A DNA stretch of 49,090 nucleotides from a virus: IMG/VR virus record IMGVR_UViG_3300049893_001783, positions 1 through 49,090 of that record. One strand, 5' to 3'. Each line of letters opens with the position of its first letter. Positions within the stretch are counted from its first letter, which is position 1. The notes beneath the pieces are model-generated. The model was given only the letters and a program-made list of their open reading frames with translations. It made no database searches and was not told the origin of the DNA. The position numbers and the translations under genes are program-made. Below are positions 8,216 through 16,742 of this stretch, in pieces.

Positions 8216-8580
8216 TGACTGTGAATGTTTCCATTCGGTCGCTTAAAACAAAGCGATTGAATACTGTTAAGGCAATAGAAGAAACAAAAGTGTCAATTAG
8301 TTATTTAGATAAGCAAGTCCTTGATTTTACTGCCAATTTAGCAAATTTCAAAGACAAACCGGTAGTTTCCCTAGTGGAATATGCCAATGTTAGGTTGGGG
8401 ATTAGTAAAAGTCAATCACAGTTAGTTGAAGCCAAAAAGCTATGTATCAACTTGGAAAAAGAACTTGAAATCTTAGACAAAAACATCAAGTTCTTTGAAC
8501 AGATGGCTAAACAAAAAAATTCTGTTGCCAAGGTAATACGTTATGACTTTAGACAAAACACAAATAGACCTAATAATTAA
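8215..8580 (+). CDS. Hypothetical coiled-coil protein, 121 aa
   Basis: Not recognised. The ATG overlaps the stop of the phosphoesterase by one base. The protein is almost entirely helical with leucines and lysines at heptad spacing, interrupted near the middle (FKDKPVVSLVEYANVRLG), so it could fold as an antiparallel helical hairpin. The C-terminus is basic (VIRYDFRQNTNRPNN). The last 38 bases overlap the next gene in another frame. No enzymatic motif is seen. Confidence 0.7.
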   Translation: MTVNVSIRSLKTKRLNTVKAIEETKVSISYLDKQVLDFTANLANFKDKPVVSLVEYANVRLGISKSQSQLVEAKKLCINLEKELEILDKNIKFFEQMAKQKNSVAKVIRYDFRQNTNRPNN

Positions 8581-8824
8581 TGACGCGGATTATATTTGTT
8601 CTCCCAAGTTCAATAATAGTCTAAAAGAATTACTTAAACGTTACCCTGACGGGGCCCCGGACCGATTAATTGCGCGCGTTTTGGGGCTGTCAACCAAGGA
8701 GCTTGACTTGGTGTGGGCGAACGTGGTAGAGTTGTTGCAGGGTCACTTTAACTTAACTCAAAACGATAATCACAATCAAAATCAAAATGAAAAACTTTCC
8801 CACCAATCATTGCCATCCGAGTAG
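8543..8824 (+). CDS. Small helix-turn-helix-like protein, 93 aa
   Basis: The centre reads YPDGAPDRLIARVLGLSTKELDLVWANVVELL, which fits a helix-turn-helix (helix, turn at LGLS, second helix). Similar short proteins with a 'YPxGxPxxxIAxxLxxxxxEV' pattern occur near replication genes in other phages (family knowledge, not searched). The C-terminus is an Asn/Gln-rich tail that overlaps the polymerase gene by 38 bases in another frame. It overlaps the upstream gene by a similar length. A promoter-like site (8703-8732) is embedded in its 3' half. Role unknown; DNA binding is possible. Confidence 0.65.
   Translation: MTLDKTQIDLIINDADYICSPKFNNSLKELLKRYPDGAPDRLIARVLGLSTKELDLVWANVVELLQGHFNLTQNDNHNQNQNEKLSHQSLPSE
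8703..8732 (+). promoter_or_regulatory. Sigma70-like promoter ahead of the DNA polymerase
   Basis: TTGACT (8703-8708), 18-base spacer ending TGG, then TAGAGT (8727-8732). The TGG directly before the -10 is an extended -10 element. It lies 55 bases ahead of the polymerase ATG (8787) inside the small upstream gene, in a GC-rich patch. The GTGGTAG core is shared with the sites at 12508, 13414 and the minus-strand site at 19387. Confidence 0.55.
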
Positions 8825-11800
8825 TCTAGATTCCGGTAGTACGCCAGAATCCTTTGCTGAACGAGAACTCCAATTAGAAACAGGTTGCATTACTGCGACC
8901 GACCACGGTTCTATGGGGGCGTGCAGCGAAATCTATGATTTAGCTCAAAAACACAAATTAATCCCAATTTTGGGGTTAGAGGCTTATGTTAGGGATGACG
9001 ATTGCCCTATATTGGCCAAGCATGGCATTGAAAAGGTTGATAATAAATACGATAAATATAATAAATATTACCACATTACCCTACACGCTTTGGACGAAGA
9101 AGGCTATTTGGCCTTAGTTCGGACGCTTAATAAAGGCGAATCCCGTGCAGAACAACATGGTTCTGAGCGTAAGCCTTTGTTTAGTTGGGCCGATTTGGAA
9201 TATCTAGGCCAATATAATATAACCATGACCAGCGGTTGTTTAATCGGCATGGTACAACGACATTTATTGAGTGGACACAATGAAATTGCGACAGCGTATT
9301 ATGAAAAGCTTAGGTCCATCCCCAAGCCCGGCAACTTTTATGTTGACCTATATCCGCACCGTTGTACTCATTATTGGGTTAGCGGTGTTTTCTTGGATTT
9401 GGGTGGTCCAAAACCGGAAACCATCAAATTAGGTAAGGACCGTAGGATTAAAACTAGCGTTGGCGAGTATTCAGCCGAAGAAGCCGCCAAATTGGCTGCC
9501 AAGGGCAAGCCTCTAGGCGATTTATTAGCGGTAATGACTAGACGGAAGTGGGTTGACCGTCAACCTGCGCCTATTGTCGGCATTAAATCACTAGAAGATT
9601 TCATGCCTAATGAATGTACGCCAGAATCACCGGATGGCGATATTCAACTACACGCCAACGTATTTGTTAGGGATTTAGCTAATAAATACGGGGACTTGCT
9701 AGTTATTGCCGATGACTCACACTTCGCTACTCCTACTGATAAAGTCGTACAGGATTCCAAATTGTCTCAATCAGGCAATTGGAGATTCCACAATTCCTAC
9801 CATCGTCAAAGTTCTAAAGAAGCGTTTGAATACTTTAGTAGTGCTATGGGTATGTCCGAAAAGGATTTCGAACGTTTAGTGCAAAATAACATTGATTGGA
9901 GTCAACGGTTCAAGGGGTTTAAGTTTAACAGCAAAGTATCATTACCGACAAAGTTTTACCCCGACAACACCTTGGCTTATCTAAAGAGTCTAATCGACAA
10001 GCACGGGCGCATGGATTGGGGCGACCCGATCATGGTAGATCACCTCAAAGCCGAGATAGACCTACTAGCGCGTAACGGGACGGTAGACTTGTTGCCCTAC
10101 TTCTTCCTAGCGGAAGATGTTACCTACCATTATGAATCGCTCAAACTATTAACTGGTCCCGGGCGTGGAAGTGCTGCCGGGTTGTTATTGTCTTATTTGA
10201 TTGGTGTCACACACGTTAACCCATTGGATTATAAGCTTTCCCGTGATAGGTTCTTGACTGTAGACCGGGTACAATCTGGTAAAATGCCTGATATTGACCT
10301 AGACTTTCCTGACCGGGATGTATTATTACACCCCGAAACAGGGTATTTGTATAAAAAGTTTGCTGACCACGTTGCGGGGATTTCAGTAGACCAAAAACTA
10401 CGGCTAAAGAATGCCATTAGGGATACTAGTCGATTCTTGACTGGTAAGGTATTAGATGACCTAGAAGTCCTATGTAAAAAACTACCATTACCGCCACAAG
10501 GCATTAACGATTATGATTGGGTATTTGGTTATACTGGTGATGACGGTAAAGAAATCAGAGGTTTATTAGAAGAATCAGTAGACCTACAAATATATGCCAA
10601 GAAATATCCTAACCATTGGGATATTGTACAAAAAATGTTAGGGCTAACCCGTCAAAAGGGACGGCACGCTTCGGCTGTTGTAGTAACCAATACGCCTGTA
10701 GCTGATTTAATGCCTTTAACTACTATTAGTGGGATTAAGGTTACCCAATACACTAAGGACCACGTTGAAGCGCGTGGTGGGCTTAAAATGGACTTCCTAG
10801 GGCTTAATAGCTTGAACGATTTGTCCAAGGCGATCCATTTAATTCAAGCTAGGCATGGTGGTAAAATAGAAGCTGACCGTATTTTAAATGGTAAGCGTGT
10901 ACCCGGGTTTAGGCTAGTACCATACAAAGGCGAATACTACGACATTTGGGATTTGCCAGCCGATACTAAAGTATTTAATAAAATTTCAGAAGGGGATACC
11001 GATACGGTATTCCAATTAAATACCAATTCAGCTAAACAATGGTTAAAGTTGTTTGATTATGTTAAGGATTCAAATACTAATGTTAAAGCCATTGATTCCA
11101 TAGAAGCCATTTCGGCCTTTACAGCGTTGGACCGACCCGGGCCACTAGACGCCAAAGTAACGGCTGCTAATGGCAAGGAACATAATATGTTGGTGGAATA
11201 CGCCAACCGGGCCAAGGGTTTGCCTGCTAGTGGGGCTATTCCTATTATGGATAAACTCCTACCGGAAACCTACGGGGTAATGGTTTACCAAGAACAATTA
11301 CAATATGTATACCAGCATTTAACTGGTTGTACTGGTATTGAAGCTAACGATTTCCGTAATAATATATCCAAGAAAAAGATGGCTAAGGTCAAGGAAGCTT
11401 ATCCGCAGTTCATGGAACGTGCTTCCAAGCAAATTCCAAAAGACCAAGCCCAAGCTGTTTGGGACCAAATGGTGACATTCGGCCAATACGGCTTCAATAA
11501 AAGCCATAGCGTTTGTTATTCTGTAATAGCTTACAGTTGTGCTTTCTTGAAATACCATTATCCGCTAGAATGGTGGTGTGCCGTATTACAAAATGCGAAG
11601 AAAACAGAAATCTCTGAAAAGTTCTGGAAGCATTGTAGCAAATATGTATTAATGCCGGACATTAGATTTAGCGGTAATACATTTGAAATTGAAGGTGATA
11701 AGATCCGTGCTCCATTAAGTATGTTGAAGGGTGTTGGGGAAAACGCACACAACGAATTAGTGTTATTTAGACCTATTACGGATATTGCGGATTTGTGTAA

Positions 11801-12638
11801 TAAAATTGTAGCCCATAAGAAATCCAAAGCCACACCAGTATTAGATGTTAATGGTAAACAAGTATTAAATGCCAAAGGCCAACCAAAGTTCAGGGCTGGG
11901 CTATCGGCTTTGAATACGGGAGTAGTGTCTAAACTAATAGTTAGTGGTGTAGCTGATTCATTGTTCCCTAAAGACACGAATTTGTTGGATAAGTTCAATT
12001 TGTATCAAAGTGCTATGACTTTGGCTAGTGGTAAAAAGGCCAAAATTGACCCGATGTATGCTGAACTAGGTGCATTACAGCGGTATCAATTGCAGAAACA
12101 AATCCTAGAGGTTCATGGGGCTAATTTGTTACCGTTGGTAGCGGATATTAAGCTAGAAGGTGTATTAAAAGCACATAAATCATATGCTTATTATTATTAT
12201 CCAGAATCACCCAATACATTAATAAATATATTAAAGCAACGTGGTATTAATTCAGACCGGTTTAGTGGTTATCCATTGGTAACTGCTAGACAATTTGAAC
12301 ACCTAAGTAAAGTAGAAGTCCCACCGGGTACTACGTTTGAAGCAGCTATGGTTGGGTATATTATGGAATCTAGGGAATTCAGTTGGAAAGACAAAGTAAC
12401 TGGTAAGCAAAAGACTGCCGTAGAAATAATATTGGACGTAGAAGGCCAAGTATTCAAAATGGTTAAGTGGCCCAACAAGGACACCGGTAAAATCGCGGGG
12501 CTGGCAGTTGACACCCTGACCGGAAGTGTGGTAGTGTGTATGGCGTCCCGTTGGAAAACGGATAGAGACTTTGGTTGTGATGCTTTAGTAGTAGTTCAAC
12601 CGCCATTAAAGGCAAAAGAATCATCGCAAGAGGAATAA
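8787..12638 (+). CDS. dnaE: DNA polymerase III alpha subunit
   Basis: A 1283-residue C-family replicative polymerase. The N-terminal PHP domain starts almost at once (NHCHPSS near residue 8, ITATDHGSMG near 35-44). The catalytic palm has GRGSAAGLLLSYL (about 458-470), PDIDLDFPD with Asp504 and Asp506, and KMDFLGLNSL (about 667) for the third aspartate; TALDRPGPL and the EQLQ / FNKSHSVCYS segments follow in normal order. The ATG at 8787 puts the first PHP histidines only a few residues in, so no longer N-terminus is expected. The protein is slightly longer than bacterial DnaE; the PHP region carries extra sequence around residues 200-300. It copies the phage genome together with the helicase, primase and SSB encoded here. 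Confidence 0.95.
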   Translation: MKNFPTNHCHPSSLDSGSTPESFAERELQLETGCITATDHGSMGACSEIYDLAQKHKLIPILGLEAYVRDDDCPILAKHGIEKVDNKYDKYNKYYHITLHALDEEGYLALVRTLNKGESRAEQHGSERKPLFSWADLEYLGQYNITMTSGCLIGMVQRHLLSGHNEIATAYYEKLRSIPKPGNFYVDLYPHRCTHYWVSGVFLDLGGPKPETIKLGKDRRIKTSVGEYSAEEAAKLAAKGKPLGDLLAVMTRRKWVDRQPAPIVGIKSLEDFMPNECTPESPDGDIQLHANVFVRDLANKYGDLLVIADDSHFATPTDKVVQDSKLSQSGNWRFHNSYHRQSSKEAFEYFSSAMGMSEKDFERLVQNNIDWSQRFKGFKFNSKVSLPTKFYPDNTLAYLKSLIDKHGRMDWGDPIMVDHLKAEIDLLARNGTVDLLPYFFLAEDVTYHYESLKLLTGPGRGSAAGLLLSYLIGVTHVNPLDYKLSRDRFLTVDRVQSGKMPDIDLDFPDRDVLLHPETGYLYKKFADHVAGISVDQKLRLKNAIRDTSRFLTGKVLDDLEVLCKKLPLPPQGINDYDWVFGYTGDDGKEIRGLLEESVDLQIYAKKYPNHWDIVQKMLGLTRQKGRHASAVVVTNTPVADLMPLTTISGIKVTQYTKDHVEARGGLKMDFLGLNSLNDLSKAIHLIQARHGGKIEADRILNGKRVPGFRLVPYKGEYYDIWDLPADTKVFNKISEGDTDTVFQLNTNSAKQWLKLFDYVKDSNTNVKAIDSIEAISAFTALDRPGPLDAKVTAANGKEHNMLVEYANRAKGLPASGAIPIMDKLLPETYGVMVYQEQLQYVYQHLTGCTGIEANDFRNNISKKKMAKVKEAYPQFMERASKQIPKDQAQAVWDQMVTFGQYGFNKSHSVCYSVIAYSCAFLKYHYPLEWWCAVLQNAKKTEISEKFWKHCSKYVLMPDIRFSGNTFEIEGDKIRAPLSMLKGVGENAHNELVLFRPITDIADLCNKIVAHKKSKATPVLDVNGKQVLNAKGQPKFRAGLSALNTGVVSKLIVSGVADSLFPKDTNLLDKFNLYQSAMTLASGKKAKIDPMYAELGALQRYQLQKQILEVHGANLLPLVADIKLEGVLKAHKSYAYYYYPESPNTLINILKQRGINSDRFSGYPLVTARQFEHLSKVEVPPGTTFEAAMVGYIMESREFSWKDKVTGKQKTAVEIILDVEGQVFKMVKWPNKDTGKIAGLAVDTLTGSVVVCMASRWKTDRDFGCDALVVVQPPLKAKESSQEE
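12508..12537 (+). promoter_or_regulatory. Sigma70-like promoter inside the 3' end of the polymerase gene
   Basis: TTGACA (12508-12513), 18-base spacer ending TGG, then TAGTGT (12532-12537). Perfect -35 and extended -10. It lies about 100 bases ahead of the small gene at 12639 in a GC-rich patch. Confidence 0.55.
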
Positions 12639-12872
12639 ATGGATGAAATCCAAGCGCATTTACGGAAATTTTTTGGTGCGCCATTAACTGAACAAACATT
12701 ACTTACAATTCAAGCTTATATGAATTCGGTAGTCAATGACTTTAAACAACAGGGAATAATCCTTCCTCCGTTTACTTTAAAAGTAGAGGACAACGTTGTA
12801 ACAATAGTTTTTGAAGATTTGAATAATAGTATTTGTGTAAATAAATTAAATAAAGAATACAAAGAGGAATAA
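12639..12872 (+). CDS. Hypothetical protein, 77 aa
   Basis: Not recognised. It starts on the base after the polymerase stop. A helical N-terminal half (LTEQTLLTIQAYMNSVVNDF) is followed by two or three beta strands (FTLKVEDNVVTIVFEDL) and a charged tail. The pattern suggests a compact alpha/beta domain. It would be the first gene downstream of the promoter-like site at 12508. A good Shine-Dalgarno for the next gene (GAGGA) sits in its last codons. Confidence 0.65.
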   Translation: MDEIQAHLRKFFGAPLTEQTLLTIQAYMNSVVNDFKQQGIILPPFTLKVEDNVVTIVFEDLNNSICVNKLNKEYKEE

Positions 12873-12875
12873 AAA

Positions 12876-13559
12876 ATGGATCCACTAAGAGACATATTTA
12901 ATAAAATGGATGAAGCGCAAAAAACCGCATCTAAATCATTGGAAGAAGTTGAACCAGCATTTAGACCGGGTTGGGCAGTTTTGGTTAGGGACGCCAAGGA
13001 TGCTTTGGCCAAACTAAAGGCAGATTTGCCCAAAGTAATAGCTAATAGGGTAACACGTAATTTAGTTGTTGGTCCGAAACCTAATCTTGGTAGAACAGGT
13101 AAGTTGGTTTTCGACGGGAATGAATTATTCCGCCGGTTAGCGGAATTAAGTCACCCAATATTAGATCCCCGTCGTTCTACGTTTGAGGCTGGTACATATA
13201 TTCGGATTAAGGGAGACTTTTATAGGTTTTGTGAAGATCATGGTTTAACTGGTATTCTAGACCCACAACCAAACCCACAAGATTATGGTGCGGCAATAGA
13301 CGGTTTAGACGGTCTGACTGCTTTGGTCAAACGCATGGTTGTTGCCACAAATCCTGAACTAAATGGCAAATTCTTAGAACAATTGGTTTGCAAGACCGTG
13401 TTGGAACATCGACTTGACTACCCTACCCTGAACGTGGTAGTGTATAACTTGACGAATGACGACGCAGCAAACCTTGAACGGACTCTTTTCCCGGGGCGAC
13501 CCTTAAAGGAAAAGAATGCAGCAAAGACAGTAGAAGAAGAATCCACCGTAGCAAACTAA
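12876..13559 (+). CDS. Hypothetical protein between polymerase and SSB, 227 aa
   Basis: Not recognised. The ATG follows a GAGGA ribosome-binding sequence at 12864-12868. The protein is soluble; the N-terminal 65 residues are helical and Lys/Ala/Glu rich, the middle contains conserved-looking Pro/Gly segments (VVGPKPNLGRTGKLVF, GTYIRIKGDFYRFC) and the C-terminal tail is charged. Its location between the polymerase and the single-strand binding protein suggests a replication role, but this is context only. The 3' end is GC-rich and carries the promoter-like site at 13414-13443. Confidence 0.7.
   Translation: MDPLRDIFNKMDEAQKTASKSLEEVEPAFRPGWAVLVRDAKDALAKLKADLPKVIANRVTRNLVVGPKPNLGRTGKLVFDGNELFRRLAELSHPILDPRRSTFEAGTYIRIKGDFYRFCEDHGLTGILDPQPNPQDYGAAIDGLDGLTALVKRMVVATNPELNGKFLEQLVCKTVLEHRLDYPTLNVVVYNLTNDDAANLERTLFPGRPLKEKNAAKTVEEESTVAN
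13414..13443 (+). promoter_or_regulatory. Sigma70-like promoter ahead of the SSB gene
   Basis: TTGACT (13414-13419), 18-base spacer ending TGG, then TAGTGT (13438-13443). It lies about 140 bases ahead of the SSB ATG (13585). Together with the terminator at 14573 it would define a short, strong SSB transcript. Confidence 0.55.
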
Positions 13560-13584
13560 ACACAATCACAAAGGAAAAATCAAA

Positions 13585-14559
13585 ATGTCACACGAAATCG
13601 GTAAAGCAAACTACAGCAGCGGTAAGAAAAACTTTTTCAAGGTAAAGGACGGTTCACAAGAATATCGTATTTTGCCTCCTTTTGCGGAGCTAGCAAAAGA
13701 AGGTAGGTGGGCTGTTTATGAATCCGTACATTGGGGTTACAAGGACTCCAACGGGAAATTCAAGATTTTCCGTTGTATTCAGCAAAAGAAAGGCACGATG
13801 ATTAGTAAGGAGTGCCCTGAATGTTCATCTATTGCTGCCAAAACCAAAGCGCGGGATGCCAAGAAAGAGGAACTACAGAAAAAGGGCAAAAACGCCAATG
13901 AAATCAAGGAGTTACTAACTCCTTTCAATGATTGGCTACAAGCCCACAACAATCAACGGTGTTGGTATGTCAATGCCATGAATTCTGCCGGTGAAATTGG
14001 CCGGTTGGAAATCAAGCACACTTGCTATCAGGCTCTTATGGCTGAAATCAGGGAATTGCTAAAGAAAGGTATTGACCCGCTCGATCCAGCCAAGGGTGTA
14101 TGGTTTAAGTTTACCCGTACTGGTATGGGGCGTGACACCAAATACAAAGTAGATGTAGCGAAGGAAGTTGTTACGGTTAATGGCGATGAACTAATGCGTA
14201 CCAAGTTTGCGCCTTTGACACCAGATGTTTTGGAACGTATGCAATCAGAAGCTTGGTTATTAAAGGATATGTTTACCAGCCTTGATTTTGACCAAGTAAA
14301 GCGGTTAGTAGAATCCGGTGGTGACCCTAGCGTAACGGATTCAGTATTCGGTAGTGGTCAATTGGGTGACGAAGCTGAACCAACCGAGGAAGAATTGGCT
14401 GGTTCAACTACTACGGTAACGGCAAATGCAGTAGCAAATGCTTTACCAAAGGAAGAATCACCCGATCCCGAAGCTCAAGAACTAGCTAAGTTCCGTGAAT
14501 CACGGAAAACTGGCAAGGGAATGAGCAATGACGAGTTTATGTCAACTTTCGGGAAGTAA
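13585..14559 (+). CDS. gp32-like single-strand DNA-binding protein
   Basis: A 324-residue protein with the layout of T4 gp32-type SSBs: a short basic N-terminus (KANYSSGKKNFFKVKDGS), a core with EYRILPPF, aromatic residues (VHWGYKD) and a putative zinc site formed by a cysteine near residue 64 and CPEC about residues 77-80, and a long acidic low-complexity C-terminal tail ending NDEFMSTFGK, as used to recruit partner proteins. It should coat single-stranded DNA during replication and recombination. Upstream is a GGA-containing ribosome-binding sequence; downstream is a strong terminator. RecA and a possible UvsY-like mediator follow. The assignment is from architecture and context, not a search. 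Confidence 0.75.
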   Translation: MSHEIGKANYSSGKKNFFKVKDGSQEYRILPPFAELAKEGRWAVYESVHWGYKDSNGKFKIFRCIQQKKGTMISKECPECSSIAAKTKARDAKKEELQKKGKNANEIKELLTPFNDWLQAHNNQRCWYVNAMNSAGEIGRLEIKHTCYQALMAEIRELLKKGIDPLDPAKGVWFKFTRTGMGRDTKYKVDVAKEVVTVNGDELMRTKFAPLTPDVLERMQSEAWLLKDMFTSLDFDQVKRLVESGGDPSVTDSVFGSGQLGDEAEPTEEELAGSTTTVTANAVANALPKEESPDPEAQELAKFRESRKTGKGMSNDEFMSTFGK

Positions 14560-14572
14560 GCTGTAGCCAACC

Positions 14573-14634
14573 GGGTTGGCGTAAACTATTGGTGGCTTGC
14601 TCCTTCCCACCATAGTTTACGCCAACCCCTTTTT
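14573..14634 (+). terminator. Strong rho-independent terminator after the SSB gene
   Basis: A long inverted repeat: left arm 14573-14595 and right arm 14606-14628 pair over 22 base pairs with a single bulged T and a loop of about 10 bases, followed by a T run (CTTTTT). It sits alone in the 90-base gap between the SSB gene and the next gene. No promoter is visible between it and the ATG at 14650, so downstream genes probably rely on read-through or on internal promoters. Confidence 0.9.
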
Positions 14635-14649
14635 ATTAGGAAACCACAA

Positions 14650-15222
14650 ATGTCACTAATCGTCAATGCTATTTGGAAGTGTCCCAACGGTAAAGGCAAT
14701 GGCACCGTTGATTTTGATTTACAAGAAGTTTATTTATTAGAGCAACGCAAAAACCAAATTGGCCAAGTTACCAAGGTAACTGCGCCAGAACTAATGCAAG
14801 CTTTTGAGCGGGGGTATTCTATAGTAGGGCGCTTTTATAATGAAGCGGAATCCCAGCTAGCCTCCTGCAAGATGCTTTTGGAAAAGCGTAAAGCCATAGT
14901 GGCTACAGATATAGCGCCAGACAAATTAAAGGCCAAGGGTTTGACTAATGCGAAGAATCCGGCAGGTAGCGTAGACCTACGGGAAGCCATTATTGCTCAA
15001 GATGACGAATATTTGTCACTAGTAGAACGTCGGGATGCCATAGAAGCCATGGTGGGGTTATTAAAGGTTAAAATGCGTGGCTTTGAAATGGCTTACCAAT
15101 CCGTTAAGAAGGTATTTGATAGTTTGTCTGGTTTAAGTAATCCAAGTATGGATGCCGAAGCCAGTCCAGATTCCCCTGATAATATAACTAGCAATAGTTT
15201 AATAGGAAAAGCGAGATATTAA
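14650..15222 (+). CDS. Possible UvsY-like recombination mediator, 190 aa
   Basis: The N-terminus holds a small strand-rich segment (IVNAIWKCPNGKGNGTVDFD), the rest is helical. The C-terminal part (DDEYLSLVERRDAIEAMVGLL then KVKMRGFEMAYQSVKKVF) resembles the end of T4 UvsY, where a helix with a RGF segment follows an acidic 'D..L' helix. The gene sits exactly between a gp32-like SSB and a RecA/UvsX recombinase, the two partners that UvsY links. That context is the main support; sequence resemblance is weak and judged by eye. Alternative: an unrelated helical phage protein. AGGA precedes the ATG. Confidence 0.5.
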   Translation: MSLIVNAIWKCPNGKGNGTVDFDLQEVYLLEQRKNQIGQVTKVTAPELMQAFERGYSIVGRFYNEAESQLASCKMLLEKRKAIVATDIAPDKLKAKGLTNAKNPAGSVDLREAIIAQDDEYLSLVERRDAIEAMVGLLKVKMRGFEMAYQSVKKVFDSLSGLSNPSMDAEASPDSPDNITSNSLIGKARY

Positions 15223-15276
15223 ATGAAAAAGAGATACATATTGGTGGTTATGGCTTATTTAGCAATTAAAGGATAA
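15223..15276 (+). CDS. Possible 17-residue mini-ORF ahead of recA
   Basis: ATG directly follows the stop of the upstream gene and the frame reads MKKRYILVVMAYLAIKG then TAA, with a positively charged start and hydrophobic body. The Shine-Dalgarno AAAGGA for the recombinase lies at its 3' end and its stop is five bases before the recA ATG, so it could couple or modulate translation. It may also be chance. Confidence 0.3.
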   Translation: MKKRYILVVMAYLAIKG

Positions 15277-15281
15277 AACAA

Positions 15282-16454
15282 ATGTCTAAAAAATGGATGG
15301 AAAAATTAGCGAAGTTGGATGGCGCAGTAGATCGTAAATATAATCCGTTCAATAATGTAATCCGAACCCCGTCACCTTCGGTTAACTTTATTTTCGGTAA
15401 TACCCACGGTTTGCCTTTAGGGTATTCCATGGTATTGTTTGGTCCGCCCAAGGGTGGTAAATCCGTATTGGCCAATGCTTTGATTGGTCAATTACACCGG
15501 GACGACCCTACGGCTATAGCCATTAAGTTCAATACTGAACGTAGGGAAACCGTACAATTAACCAATCGGATGATGGAAGTCTACGGTATAGACCCTGACC
15601 GTTATATAGCTTTTGAAACCAATAGCGCAGCGGGGGTATTTGATCGGATAGCCAATGAAATCAGGGCTATGTGCCAAGAAGGCGCACCGATTAAACTAAT
15701 TGTAATAGACTCCATTACATCTATTGTTGGTCGCCGTGCTAGTAATGCTGATTCTATCGAAACCCAACAAATCGGGGACGATGCCGCTACTTTGCAATCT
15801 GGTTTAAAGATGATTTTGGGTACATTACGGGAATACCGTATTGCTTGTGTATTAATTACCCAAATTCGTGCCGAAATGGACCGATTAGAGCAAATGCGCG
15901 GTAATACTACCAAGATGGCTGGTGCTTTTGCCTTAAAGCATTTCGCTGAATATTTCGTTTACGTTGAACCTAACCAATCCAAGGAAGGTAAAACCGACCT
16001 AAGCGGTAAGGAATTCGTAGATGAAACCAAGACAGACTTGATGGATAAGGGCGAACGTATGGCCCACAAAATTAGAGTAGTAATGAAAAACTCTAGTATT
16101 GGTCCAAAGGGTCGGGCTGGCGAATTCACCCTAGATTACTATAATGGGATAGTTAACACGCACGAAGAAGCCTTTTTGCTGGGGACGCGGCGTGGTATCA
16201 TCGAGCGGCCGAACAACCGGACATATATTGTATCTGGTTGGCCAGAAGCCGGTAGAGAATTAAAGTTTGGATCTAAAGATGATTGTTTGTTGGGGTTGAA
16301 AAACAATCCAGACTTGGCCAATGAAATAATCAGACGAGTAAGGGCAGCAGATATTACGGCTATGGAAAATGGTATACCGCAATCAGTATTGAACATGACT
16401 AACGTAGAATCCGAATCGGAGCCTTCTACGGAAGCACCGGAATTAGAAGATTAA
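15282..16454 (+). CDS. recA: RecA/UvsX-type recombinase
   Basis: A 390-residue strand-exchange ATPase. Walker A GPPKGGKS at 54-61; the catalytic glutamate region lies around FNTERRE (about 87-93); Walker B is LIVIDSIT near 139-146; an ITQIR segment (LITQIRAEMD) and the following MRGNTTKMAGAFAL match the loop regions that contact DNA. The C-terminal tail is acidic (ESEPSTEAPELED), as in RecA. It should form filaments on single-stranded DNA for recombination-dependent replication and repair. Neighbours (SSB, possible mediator, primase, helicase) fit. AAAGGA precedes the ATG. Confidence 0.92.
   Translation: MSKKWMEKLAKLDGAVDRKYNPFNNVIRTPSPSVNFIFGNTHGLPLGYSMVLFGPPKGGKSVLANALIGQLHRDDPTAIAIKFNTERRETVQLTNRMMEVYGIDPDRYIAFETNSAAGVFDRIANEIRAMCQEGAPIKLIVIDSITSIVGRRASNADSIETQQIGDDAATLQSGLKMILGTLREYRIACVLITQIRAEMDRLEQMRGNTTKMAGAFALKHFAEYFVYVEPNQSKEGKTDLSGKEFVDETKTDLMDKGERMAHKIRVVMKNSSIGPKGRAGEFTLDYYNGIVNTHEEAFLLGTRRGIIERPNNRTYIVSGWPEAGRELKFGSKDDCLLGLKNNPDLANEIIRRVRAADITAMENGIPQSVLNMTNVESESEPSTEAPELED
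16174..16201 (+). promoter_or_regulatory. Weak promoter-like site inside recA
   Basis: TTTTGC (16174-16179), 16-base GC-rich spacer ending TGG, then TATCAT (16196-16201). The extended -10 core GTGGTATCAT resembles the other sites in the window, but the -35 is poor. If active it would serve the three small genes from 16464. Confidence 0.3.
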
Positions 16455-16463
16455 GGAAGACCA

Positions 16464-16733
16464 ATGAAAACCAAAAAGAAAAAATCCAATGAAGTCGGGT
16501 TTGTGTGGATTTTAAAAGTAGAAAGTCATTTTACGCAATTAGTATTTGATTCATTTAGGCACGCCCACAAATATATGAAAAACAGTATGTGTAAACCTAC
16601 CACCAAAGTAACAACATTATTTGACAGCAAATTAGACAAATTCTATTTATTATTAGACCAAGGTGAGGGTTTTATAGACGCTAGAATGGTCAGTATTTAT
16701 TGTGAAACCATTTTGTGTAACTATAAAGATTAA
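16464..16733 (+). CDS. Small FVW-family protein A, 89 aa
   Basis: Not recognised. First of three tandem small genes of similar length. After a lysine-rich start (MKTKKKKSNE) comes GFVWILKVES, then a phenylalanine and a helix (LVFDSFRHAHKYM). The same order, a VW-x-L strand, then F-x-(S/T) and a helix, is seen in the next two proteins, so they are probably diverged copies of one alpha/beta fold. GGA-containing ribosome-binding sequence (AAGGA) at 16454-16458. Likely cytoplasmic; role unknown. Confidence 0.75.
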   Translation: MKTKKKKSNEVGFVWILKVESHFTQLVFDSFRHAHKYMKNSMCKPTTKVTTLFDSKLDKFYLLLDQGEGFIDARMVSIYCETILCNYKD

Positions 16734-16742
16734 GGAAAACCA

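Noticed and set aside
14941-14972. TTGACT...TAGCGT ahead of recA
   Set aside because: Spacer is 20 bases, too long to call.
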